Assembly: GCA_035550595.1 (NCBI GenBank)
Contig: DASZOV010000149.1
Location: forward strand, 6,854 to 70,853
Source: CALFMR01 sp035550595
GTDB taxonomy: Bacteria > Acidobacteriota > Vicinamibacteria > Vicinamibacterales > SCN-69-37
Length of the DNA stretch: 64,000 bases
Direction of reading: 5' to 3'
The position numbers and the translations under genes were made by a program. Positions 26,707 to 34,191 of this stretch are shown one piece after another; position 1 is the stretch's first letter, and every line of letters starts with the position of its first letter. The notes under the pieces were generated by a model. The model did no database searches. It was not told where the DNA came from and saw only the letters and a list, made by a program, of their open reading frames with translations.

Positions 26707-26735
26707 GCTTAATGCCGACCAAATTGGTCGGTCAA
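26707..26735 (-). promoter_or_regulatory. Promoter with embedded 17-bp operator, first TonB receptor
   Basis: On the minus strand TTGACC, 17 bases, then TTAAGC. The dyad CCGACCAAATTGGTCGG (26715-26731) overlaps the -35 and fills most of the spacer. The 29-base region differs from 23074-23102 at only a few central positions. The predicted start of transcription, about 26700, gives a leader of some 36 bases. Confidence 0.78.
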
Positions 26736-26825
26736 CGCGCCGGACATTTCGCCGACAGACCAACGGGCGGCGCGGCTGGCGCAAATGGCATTCGACCCGG
26801 GGCGGGGTTGGAGTACCCTTCGCCC

Positions 26826-28031
26826 ATGTCTTCTCGTGTTCGTTGGCTGATTCTGGCGTGTGCGGTCGTGGGTTTCGGGTTCGCGGGCACGGCCGCCTGG
26901 GTGCATTACCGGCTGCTCACCGACCCGACCTACGTCAGCCCGTGCGACGTCAACGCGACGTTCAACTGCTCGGAGGCGTACCTCAGCCGCTACGGGTCGG
27001 TGGCTGGCATTCCCGTCGCGATCGGCGGCGTGTTCTGGTTCGGTGTGGTCGCGCTCCTCGCCGCGTTCGCGCGGACGAGCGACGAGGGCAAGGCGCCGAG
27101 CGTCGCCGCGGGCTACATCTTCGGCGCGAGCCTCATCGGGCTCGTCTCGATCGCCTACTTCGCCTACGCGTCGTTCGCCATCCTGCACCACGCGTGCCTG
27201 CTGTGCATGGGGACCTACGTGTCGGTCCTCGCGATCTTCGGCCTGACGTTTCTGACGAACCGTGTGGGGCTCGGCACGCTCGCCGGCCGCGTGTTCGGCG
27301 ACCTCGCGGCGCTCGGCAATCGCACGGCGACGCTCGCCGCGGCCGTCGTCCTTGTCGGTGGCGTCGCCTTCGCGGCGACGCGCTATCCGAAGGAAGCAGG
27401 GGCCGGCGCCTCCGCGGCCACATCGACAACGCCCGCGCCAGCCGACGCGCGCGCGGCCTTCGCCGAGGCCTGGGCCAAGCAGCCGCGGCGCGACCTCGGC
27501 GTCCCCGCCGATGGCGCGAAGGTGGTCGTCGTCAAGTTCAACGACTTCGAGTGCCCGACGTGCCGCGTCGCCGAAACGTACTACGGGCCGGTGATCGCGA
27601 AGTTCAACGAAACGCACCCAGGCGCGGTGAAATACGTGATGAAGGACTGGCCGTGGAACAGCGCGTGCAACGTGGGCGTCCGCACGACGTTCATCGGGCA
27701 CGAAGCCGCGTGCGCGGCCGTGGCCGCCGCGCGGATGGCGCGCGATCGCGGCAAGTTCGACGAGATGGAAGCGTGGCTCTTCGCCAACCAGGGCACGACG
27801 CCCGAGAAGGTGAAGGACGCGGCTGCGAGCATTCTCGGGGTGACCGACTTCGACCGCGAGTACGCCGAGAAGCTGCCCGCGATCCGGCAGGACGTCGCCG
27901 ACGGCATGGCGCTGCAAATCCACGCGACGCCGACGTTCTTCATCAACGGCGTGGAACTGCCGTCCGATCGGCTGGTCGCACCCGAGTACTTCGAGCTGGC
28001 GATCGAGCTCGAGTTGCAGCGCGCGGGATGA
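26826..28031 (+). CDS. VKOR-DsbA fusion (disulfide-bond-forming membrane oxidoreductase)
   Basis: A 401-residue bifunctional protein. Residues 1-190 are a vitamin K epoxide reductase homologue with membrane helices and the four redox cysteines: C40 and C48 in the loop (SPCDVNATFNCSEAY), and C124/C127 in HACLLCMG. Residues about 225-401 are a thioredoxin-fold DsbA-like domain with the CPTC site (C243/C246) in NDFECPTCRVAE and the cis-proline loop HATPTFFING. The thioredoxin domain should lie in the periplasm and be re-oxidised by the VKOR half, which passes electrons to quinone. The ATG at 26826 gives a membrane start. It is divergent from the TonB locus. Confidence 0.94.
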   Translation: MSSRVRWLILACAVVGFGFAGTAAWVHYRLLTDPTYVSPCDVNATFNCSEAYLSRYGSVAGIPVAIGGVFWFGVVALLAAFARTSDEGKAPSVAAGYIFGASLIGLVSIAYFAYASFAILHHACLLCMGTYVSVLAIFGLTFLTNRVGLGTLAGRVFGDLAALGNRTATLAAAVVLVGGVAFAATRYPKEAGAGASAATSTTPAPADARAAFAEAWAKQPRRDLGVPADGAKVVVVKFNDFECPTCRVAETYYGPVIAKFNETHPGAVKYVMKDWPWNSACNVGVRTTFIGHEAACAAVAAARMARDRGKFDEMEAWLFANQGTTPEKVKDAAASILGVTDFDREYAEKLPAIRQDVADGMALQIHATPTFFINGVELPSDRLVAPEYFELAIELELQRAG

Positions 28032-28059
28032 CACGCGCGCCTCGCGCACGGACGATCAC

Positions 28060-30117
28060 ATGAGGCGGTTCCGTGCGGCGCGCCTCGCGCTGGCCGTCGC
28101 GGGTTGGACGGCCATCGCGCTGGCGATCGTCGAGGCCGTCGGACGGCAACTCACCAGGCGTCATCCGTTTCCCTTCCTGCCTGAATCGCCCGGGCATCTT
28201 CTTCTCATTCCGCTCGCCGGCCTCGTCGTCCTGCTCCTCGTCGGACGACGAGGGTTCTCCCGGGGTCTGAAGACCCAGGGCTCCACAGAGACCAGACGCA
28301 CGACGGCGGCGGTGTTCGCGGGGCTCTTCGCCATCGGACTCGCGGCGCAACTGCAGTTCGGCGCGCGGCTGCAAAGCGACGGCTTCTACTACTTCGCCTG
28401 CCTGCGGTCGATGGCCTTCGACCACGACGCGGACTTCACGAACGACTACCGGATGCTGGGCCTCGGCGACAAGGCGCACTTGTTCGTGCCGACTCCAACC
28501 GGCTACGCGCAATCCGCGTGGGCGATCGGACCGGCGCTCGTCTGGTCGCCGTTCTTCGCGGTGGGACACGTCGCCGCGCGCTGGCTCGACGCCACCGGTC
28601 GCGCGGACGTCGCGCTCGACGGCACGTCCTTCCCCTACCGCCAGGCCGTCGTCATTGCAGGTCTGTTCTACGCGTTGCTCGGATCGTGGTTCGCGCTGCG
28701 ATTCGCGCGTGTCTTCACTGACGGACGCACCGCCGCGGCCGCCGTCGCGCTCGTGATGTGTGGTTCGTTCATGCTCTGGTACGCGCTCGTCGAGCCGACC
28801 ATGACGCACGCACCGTCGATGGCGGCTGTCGCGGGCTTCGCCTGGTTCTGGGCCGAGACGATGGGCCGGCGGCGCCTGTGGCAGTGGACGCTGCTCGGCG
28901 CGGTCGCGGGCTTCATCGGGCTCGTCCGCTGGCAGAACGTGCTGTTCGCGCTACTGCCGGCATGCGACGCGCTCGTCCTGCTGTGGCGTGCCGGCCGCGC
29001 GCGTGATTGGCGCACCGCACGATCGATCGTCCTGGCCGGTGTCGCGTTCACCGTGGCCGCCGTCGTCGCGTTCACACCGCAGCTCATCCAGTGGAAAGCG
29101 ATCTACGGCCACTACCTCGCCGTCTCGCCGATCGGTCCCGCGATGCGTTTCACGGCGCCGCACGTCATCGAGACGCTGTTCTCGTCGCGCAACGGCCTCT
29201 TCGCGATGTCGCCGGTCGTGTACGTCGCCGTCATCGGCCTCATCGCCTTTGCGTGGCGACGTCCGGCCGCGGGCGTTCCGCTCGTGCTCGCGGTGGCAGC
29301 GATGACGTACTTCAACGCGTCGGTCCAGGACTGGTGGGGCAGCGCCGGTTATGGCGGACGACGCTTCGATGGCGTGGCGGCGCTCGTCGTCCCCGGCATG
29401 GCGGCATCGATCGCGGGCTTGCGCGCGTTGACGACGCGTCGGCCGCAGATCATCGTCGGCGCCGTTGCGATGCTCGCCATCGCGTGGAACGTCACGTACC
29501 TGGCGGCCGTGAACCGTGGCGTGGCGAACCCGGCGCGCGCCACGGACTTCGGAAAGGTCAGCGCGTATCAGGCCGAGACGATCGTGAACGACATCGGCCA
29601 TCCGTTCTCGTATCCGGTCAGCCTCTGGTTCGCGTTGACCAACGGCGTGCGGCCGTCGGCGTACGACTATCTCGGTGGCGGATTTCTCGGCGATCCGAAG
29701 CAGCCGTACGGCCGCATCACCCTCGACGAAACCGGCGCGCGACTCATTGGCGATGGGTGGTCGGCCGTGATGCACGACGGACCGCGCGCCTTCCGCGCCG
29801 CGGCATTGCGCGCACGCGTGATGGTGCCGCTCCACGTTGCCGCCGCGCTCGACGTGCAGATTCATCTCCGCGCGATCGCGTCCGTTCCACCGGGGACGCT
29901 CACGCTTGTCGTCGACACGGGCCGCGCGCGCTTCGGTCCGGTTGCCGTGCCGTCCGATTGGCAAACGGTGCGCATCGCGACGCCGAAGTCCGCGTGGCGC
30001 GCGGGCGTGAATCGCGTGGACCTGCTGTTCGCGGGCGCGGGTCCGGCCGGCGCGGACGGACGCGTGGCCGACGTCGACTACCTGCGTGTCCAGATCCACG
30101 AGGAGCCAGCGCCGTGA
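28060..30117 (+). CDS. Polytopic membrane protein, GT-C glycosyltransferase-like
   Basis: 685 residues with roughly ten or more hydrophobic helices and a soluble C-terminal domain of about 150 residues (TLTLVVDTGRARFGPVAVP, WRAGVNRVDLLFAGAG), likely a beta-sandwich. The first extracytoplasmic loop is acidic (LQSDGFYYFACLRSMAFDHD), like the catalytic loop of GT-C enzymes that use lipid-linked sugars; the donor and acceptor are unknown. Residues about 65-80 (GFSRGLKTQGSTETRR) are encoded by an intergenic-type repeat (28262-28290). The stop overlaps the start of the next gene (GTGA). It begins 28 bases after the VKOR-DsbA gene. Confidence 0.75.
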   Translation: MRRFRAARLALAVAGWTAIALAIVEAVGRQLTRRHPFPFLPESPGHLLLIPLAGLVVLLLVGRRGFSRGLKTQGSTETRRTTAAVFAGLFAIGLAAQLQFGARLQSDGFYYFACLRSMAFDHDADFTNDYRMLGLGDKAHLFVPTPTGYAQSAWAIGPALVWSPFFAVGHVAARWLDATGRADVALDGTSFPYRQAVVIAGLFYALLGSWFALRFARVFTDGRTAAAAVALVMCGSFMLWYALVEPTMTHAPSMAAVAGFAWFWAETMGRRRLWQWTLLGAVAGFIGLVRWQNVLFALLPACDALVLLWRAGRARDWRTARSIVLAGVAFTVAAVVAFTPQLIQWKAIYGHYLAVSPIGPAMRFTAPHVIETLFSSRNGLFAMSPVVYVAVIGLIAFAWRRPAAGVPLVLAVAAMTYFNASVQDWWGSAGYGGRRFDGVAALVVPGMAASIAGLRALTTRRPQIIVGAVAMLAIAWNVTYLAAVNRGVANPARATDFGKVSAYQAETIVNDIGHPFSYPVSLWFALTNGVRPSAYDYLGGGFLGDPKQPYGRITLDETGARLIGDGWSAVMHDGPRAFRAAALRARVMVPLHVAAALDVQIHLRAIASVPPGTLTLVVDTGRARFGPVAVPSDWQTVRIATPKSAWRAGVNRVDLLFAGAGPAGADGRVADVDYLRVQIHEEPAP
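28262..28290. repeat. GGTCTGAAGACC hairpin repeat inside a coding region (copy 2)
   Basis: GGGTCTGAAGACCC followed by AGGGCTCCACAGAG nearly matches the intergenic copy at 6774-6802. Here it is translated in frame as part of a loop between membrane helices of the GT-C-like protein, apparently without disrupting the frame. Confidence 0.75.
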
Positions 30118-31664
30118 ACGTGCGACTCTCGGCGATTGGCGCAGCCGTCGCGTTCGTGGTGAGCGCGGCCTGGGCACAGCACTGGATTGGCGACGGCATA
30201 GCCCCCGTCGTGGTGACGGCCGCCGTCGTCGCCGCGGCGTTGTCTGTCGTCCTTGCCGCACGCATGAGCACGACGGCATCCGCGCTCGCCGCCACGGGCA
30301 CGATCGTCGCCGGATCGACGCTCGCGTGGGATCTCGTGCGCCATCCCGAGGCCGCGCCGTTCGTCGCGATGTCCGCCGGCGCCATCGTCGCGGTCGCGTG
30401 GATGCGCGCGCACGGGACGAATGCGCCGCGCCGTTGGATGCTCACTGGACTCGCCGGCGGCACGGTGTGGCTCGCGTCCTGGCCTGCCCCGCTCGTCCTG
30501 CTCCTGCCAGTCGCGTCGTTCGTGTGGCAGGTCGTGCGCCGCCCGCGAAATCCCGACGATCGTCGCATCGCGCTGTCGTTCGTCGTTGTCCTTGTGCTTG
30601 CGAGTGCTGCGGCAGGAGGTGTTCGTTCGCTCGTCACGCACGTGCGCATCGTAGATGTCTTCCTTCCTCGCGGTGCGATGACGTGGTCGTCGGGTCCATC
30701 GCTCGTCGACGTTCTCTGGTCGTCTGCCGGCGGACTCTTGGCGACGTCGCCCGCGATCTACGTGGCGGTGATTGGCCTCGCGTGCCTGTGGCGCCGCCAG
30801 CGGTTGGTCTCGGCCAGCGGCCTGGCGCTGCTTTTGGCCATCGCCTGGACGACGCCGTTCGATGCGCCGGCGACGGGCTTTCCTGCCGATCGCTTCGCCG
30901 TGGCCATGCCATTTTTCGTCTGCGGTCTCGCGGCGCTGTTTTCGATCGCGGTCCGCGCGCTCGCCGCGCGGCCATGCGCCACGGCCGTCGCCGCACTCGC
31001 GCCCCTCGTGCTCTGGAATGCGACGATGATTGCGGTCGCGCGTCGCGGCGGGTTCGGGATCGGCGAGGCGATCGTCTTCAGCGACGTCGCGGGCGATCAG
31101 GCGCGCGTTCTGCACGGCTGGCTCGGGCACCCGGGGTCGTGGCCAGCGAACCTGGCGTTCGCGGCGGCGAATCGCATGGGGCCCGCTCGATTCGATCTGC
31201 TCTACGCTGGCCGCTTCTTCTCACGACGCGACGAGGCCAGCGCGCGCATCGATGTCGGCAGCGATGACGACAGTTACGTTGGGGATGGATGGCACGCACG
31301 CGAATCGGACGGGACGCGCACGTTCCGCTGGGCGCGATCGCGCGTCGACCTGCTCGTGCCCATGGCACGCGCCATGGACGCCGTCGTCCGCGTCGATCTT
31401 CAGCCGTTCCCCGCGCCGGGACGCGTGCAGACGCTCACGCTCCGCGTCAACGGACAGTCCGTCGCAGCGCCGACGGCGATCGCTCCCGGCTGGCAACGAA
31501 CGGACATCACAGTCCCGGCGACAAGATGGCGCGCCGGCGTCAATCGCCTCGTCCTCGAGTTCGCGTACGAAGCACGCCCGTCCGACGTCAACGGATCATC
31601 GGATGCGCGTCCACTGGCCGCGGCCGTCGACGCGGTGACGATTATTCCAGCCGCCGCGCAGTAA
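30114..31664 (+). CDS. Membrane protein, shortened paralogue of the preceding gene
   Basis: 516 residues from a GTG overlapping the previous stop (GTGA), preceded by GAGGAG. It aligns with the C-terminal three-quarters of its neighbour: LLATSPAIYVAVIGLACLW against LFAMSPVVYVAVIGLIAFAW, and WRAGVNRLVLEFAYEA against WRAGVNRVDLLFAGAG. It lacks the N-terminal region with the acidic candidate catalytic loop. It is therefore probably a tandem duplicate that has lost transferase activity or serves as a partner subunit. It has about nine membrane helices plus the same C-terminal soluble domain. Confidence 0.72.
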   Translation: MNVRLSAIGAAVAFVVSAAWAQHWIGDGIAPVVVTAAVVAAALSVVLAARMSTTASALAATGTIVAGSTLAWDLVRHPEAAPFVAMSAGAIVAVAWMRAHGTNAPRRWMLTGLAGGTVWLASWPAPLVLLLPVASFVWQVVRRPRNPDDRRIALSFVVVLVLASAAAGGVRSLVTHVRIVDVFLPRGAMTWSSGPSLVDVLWSSAGGLLATSPAIYVAVIGLACLWRRQRLVSASGLALLLAIAWTTPFDAPATGFPADRFAVAMPFFVCGLAALFSIAVRALAARPCATAVAALAPLVLWNATMIAVARRGGFGIGEAIVFSDVAGDQARVLHGWLGHPGSWPANLAFAAANRMGPARFDLLYAGRFFSRRDEASARIDVGSDDDSYVGDGWHARESDGTRTFRWARSRVDLLVPMARAMDAVVRVDLQPFPAPGRVQTLTLRVNGQSVAAPTAIAPGWQRTDITVPATRWRAGVNRLVLEFAYEARPSDVNGSSDARPLAAAVDAVTIIPAAAQ

Positions 31665-31784
31665 AGACGCGCCGAAGGCGCCTCATCCGTTCCGCCTCCG
31701 CACAAGGCTCCGGCGGACCACCGGAGCCTCGGCGAAGGTGGTCGAAGTTCCTAGTTCGAAGTTCGAAGTTTGTAAATCTGTCAG
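31663..31784 (-). terminator. Heptamer repeat plus terminator hairpin after dps
   Basis: Reading the minus strand from the dps stop: heptamers (31742-31780), a GC-rich spacer with an inverted repeat (CTCCGGTGGTCCGCCGGAG), then GGCGCCTTCGGCGC and GTCTTTAC (31663-31682). The hairpin abuts the stop of the convergent membrane-protein gene, which shortens the T-run. It is the weakest of the four hairpins as a terminator. Confidence 0.6.
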
Positions 31785-31787
31785 CCG

Positions 31788-32378
31788 TCACGCGCGCACG
31801 AGCGGCACGTCGACGACGTGCTCGGCGACGAACCAGACCTGGAGTTCGTTGCGGCGGATTACGTCGCTCACGATCATGTCGTTCGTGCCGTCGTCTCCAT
31901 CGTTCGCGGCCTGACGCGCCATCGTCCGCGCTTCCTTGAGGATGATCTCGTGCGCGTGGAGCAGCCGCGAGATCTGGACCGGCGGCTCTTCGCGACCCTT
32001 CGGCGGCCGCGGAATCAGCGTGGTTTCCGCCACGTCGTGCGCCATCGCGACGCTGACGCCGCCGAGCAACTGGATGCGTTCGGCAATGATGTCGATGACC
32101 GCCGACTGCTCTTCCGCGTGTTTGTCGAAGAGCAAGTGGAGCTGGTAGAACGTCGGTCCCGCCGTCTGCCAGTGATGCTTCTTGTAGAGGTCGCGCAACG
32201 CGATCGTGTCGGCGAGCAACTGATTGAGATTGTCGACCGAGGCCTGGCATGCCTTCTCGGAGAGCGCGATTGGCAACTTGACCAGATGGCCGAACGGCTG
32301 GATTTCATGGGCGCGCTGCCCGGCGAGCGGCTTGGCGTGCTCCAGGATCACATCTGCGTCGAGAGTCTTGGTCGACAT
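31788..32378 (-). CDS. Dps-family ferritin-like DNA-protection protein
   Basis: 196 residues, slightly longer than typical Dps. The ferroxidase segment is clear: LYKKHHWQTAGPTFYQLHLL followed by FDKHAEEQSAV, with H68/H69, D85 and E89 in the usual places; the four-helix bundle continues with QISRLLHAHEIILKEART. It should form a dodecameric iron store that removes peroxide. The ATG at 32378 has AGGAGG eight bases upstream. A TATAAC hexamer lies at 32398-32403 on the minus strand, with no matching -35, which would fit an alternative sigma factor or an activator. Confidence 0.9.
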   Translation of the reverse strand: MSTKTLDADVILEHAKPLAGQRAHEIQPFGHLVKLPIALSEKACQASVDNLNQLLADTIALRDLYKKHHWQTAGPTFYQLHLLFDKHAEEQSAVIDIIAERIQLLGGVSVAMAHDVAETTLIPRPPKGREEPPVQISRLLHAHEIILKEARTMARQAANDGDDGTNDMIVSDVIRRNELQVWFVAEHVVDVPLVRA

Positions 32379-32427
32379 ATCGCGAGCCTCCTCCATGGTT
32401 ATAACGCCGATTGCGCGGAGGCGCCTG

Positions 32428-32575
32428 TCATCTTCTTTGCACTGGCGCGGGGCCCCACCCCCGCGCCTACGCGCTTCGCCGCCCTCGCTCCGCTCGCGAG
32501 TCATCTTCTTTGCAATGCGTTGGGGCCCCACCCCCAACGCTACGGCGCTTCGCCGCCCTCGCTACGCTCGGGGGC
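32428..32575. repeat. Two tandem ~74-bp GGGGCCCC-core repeats upstream of dps
   Basis: Units 32428-32500 and 32501-32575 both start TCATCTTCTTTGCA and end in a CGCTTCGCCGCCCTCGCT-type block. Their central stems differ but remain paired: GGCGCGGGG/CCCCGCGCC and GCGTTGGGG/CCCCAACGC. Inverted relatives are at 49799-49970. Confidence 0.85.
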
Positions 32576-32595
32576 TCGCGGTATCAACTTTTTTA

Positions 32596-32636
32596 AATCT
32601 GGCTTCTGGCTTCCAACTTCTAACTTGATCCGCCTG
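32596..32636. repeat. Heptamer-type repeat between SDR and dps
   Basis: CTGGCTTCTGGCTTCCAACT followed by TCTAACTTGATCC matches the copy at 815-851. It lies just downstream of the SDR stop codon. Confidence 0.65.
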
Positions 32637-32640
32637 TCCC

Positions 32641-33342
32641 CTATCTAGGTCTCACCACCAACCGCTCCACGACGGCGCGTTCCGGCAGCGTGATCGCCAG
32701 CATCACGCAGTCGACGACGTCGTCTGGTTGGAGCATCACGGCGCGGGCGGCGGCGTCGGGCGGGACGGGCCTTCGTTCGAGGAGTGGCGTGTTGATGTCG
32801 CCCGGACAGATCACGCAGGCGCGGATGCCTTCACCGCGCAGCTCGGCGTTGATCGTGTCCGTCAGTCCGACCAGGCCGAACTTCGACGCGACGTAGCCCG
32901 CGCCCGCCTTGGCGCTCGCAAGCAGTCCCGCGTCGGACGCGATCGTCACGATCGTGCCGCGGCCGCGACGCCGCATTGTGGGCAGGAACGCGTGCGCGAC
33001 GTGGAACGCGCCGAGCAGGTTCGTCGCGACGAGGTCGTCGAAGTCACGTGCGGTCAGCCGATCGAGCCCGCGCACGGCGATGTTCGTACCGGCCGCGCAG
33101 ACGACGACGTCGACGGTGTCGTGCCAGTCGGCGAGGAGCCGATCGGACACGCGGGCGACGGCGTCCGCGTCCGTGACATCGCAGGGCTCGGCGCGGACGA
33201 CGTCCGTACCTGCCAGCGCCGCGGTTTCCTCGAGCGCCGCGTGCCGGCGGCCGAGAACAGCGACGCGCCACCCTTCGCGCGCCAGCCGCACCGCCAGCGC
33301 ACGCCCGACCCCACTACCCCCACCGGTCACGACAGCATGCAT
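32641..33342 (-). CDS. Short-chain dehydrogenase/reductase
   Basis: A 233-residue classical SDR. It shows the cofactor motif TGGGSGVGRA, the NAG-equivalent CAAGTN, the catalytic serine in TIVTIASDAG and the YxxxK pair in YVASKFG. CPGDINTPLLERRP follows, the usual PG motif. The GRRHAAL at the end of strand 2 suggests NADP preference, as basic residues replace the NAD-type Asp. The ATG at 33342 lies only 8 bases from the divergently transcribed TSUP gene. The substrate is unknown. Confidence 0.9.
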   Translation of the reverse strand: MHAVVTGGGSGVGRALAVRLAREGWRVAVLGRRHAALEETAALAGTDVVRAEPCDVTDADAVARVSDRLLADWHDTVDVVVCAAGTNIAVRGLDRLTARDFDDLVATNLLGAFHVAHAFLPTMRRRGRGTIVTIASDAGLLASAKAGAGYVASKFGLVGLTDTINAELRGEGIRACVICPGDINTPLLERRPVPPDAAARAVMLQPDDVVDCVMLAITLPERAVVERLVVRPR

Positions 33343-33350
33343 AGCGGCTG

Positions 33351-34142
33351 ATGATACGCGCATACTATGAGCGCCGCGTGGCGCTCGTACCGCTTTGTCT
33401 ATTCGCCTTCCTGGCGGGCCTCGTCGACGCGGTCGCAGGCGGCGGCGGACTCATTCAGCTTCCTGCGCTGCTCTGGCTGCTGCCGGCCGGCCAGTCCGGC
33501 ACGCTCGTCGACGTGTTCGGCACCAACAAAGCAGCGGCCATCTTCGGCACCGCGATGGCGGTCACGCAGTACGCGCCGCGCGTGCGCATTGCGTGGCGAT
33601 CGATCCTGCCGTCCGCGATCGCGGCCTTCGTCACGGCCGGCCTCGGCGCGGCGGCCGTGTCGCGCGTGAACGCGACCTACCTCGAGCCGGTGATCTTCGT
33701 GCTGCTCGTGGCCGTGGCGATCTACACGTTCCGCCAACCGTCGCTCGGTCAACTGCACGCACCGCGGCTGGGACCCCGCGGCGAACTCACCGCTGGCATC
33801 GCCATCGGCGCGGGCCTCGGCTTCTACGATGGGTTCTTCGGCCCGGGCATGGGCAGCTTCCTGATGTTCGCGTTCATTGGTTGGCTCGGTTTCGACTTTC
33901 TCAACGCGACGGCCGGAGCCAAGGTCGTCAATCTCGCGACGAACCTCGCGGCGCTCCTGCTCTTCACCGCCGGCGGGCACGTGATCTATCGCATCGCGCT
34001 CCCGATGGCCGCCTGCCAGATTGCCGGCGCGTTCGCCGGCACGCGCATCGCCCTCGCCGGCGGCAACCGCATCGTCCGTGTGCTCTTCCTCGTCGTCGCG
34101 ACCGCGCTCATCGTCCGGTTCGGGTGGGATGCGCTGAGATAG
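33351..34142 (+). CDS. TSUP family transporter (TauE/SafE type)
   Basis: 263 residues with about eight hydrophobic helices. Typical TSUP marks are FLAGLVDAVAGGGGLIQLPAL in the first half and GLGFYDGFFGPGMGSFLMFAF in the second, the inverted duplicate of the same motif. The family exports or imports sulfur compounds or organic anions; no substrate can be read here. The start may be the ATG at 33351 or the GTG at 33378; the latter leaves more room for the divergent SDR promoter. Confidence 0.88.
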   Translation: MIRAYYERRVALVPLCLFAFLAGLVDAVAGGGGLIQLPALLWLLPAGQSGTLVDVFGTNKAAAIFGTAMAVTQYAPRVRIAWRSILPSAIAAFVTAGLGAAAVSRVNATYLEPVIFVLLVAVAIYTFRQPSLGQLHAPRLGPRGELTAGIAIGAGLGFYDGFFGPGMGSFLMFAFIGWLGFDFLNATAGAKVVNLATNLAALLLFTAGGHVIYRIALPMAACQIAGAFAGTRIALAGGNRIVRVLFLVVATALIVRFGWDALR

Positions 34143-34190
34143 AAAAAAGCACTCGTCAACTTCGAACTGTGAACTTCGAACTTCGAAACG
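34143..34190. repeat. Heptamer repeats between two convergent genes
   Basis: CAACTTCGAACTGTGAACTT followed by CGAACTTCGAAACGG. It fills the whole gap between the TSUP and Lnt-like stop codons. No GGCGCC hairpin accompanies this copy. Confidence 0.7.
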
Positions 34191-34191
34191 G

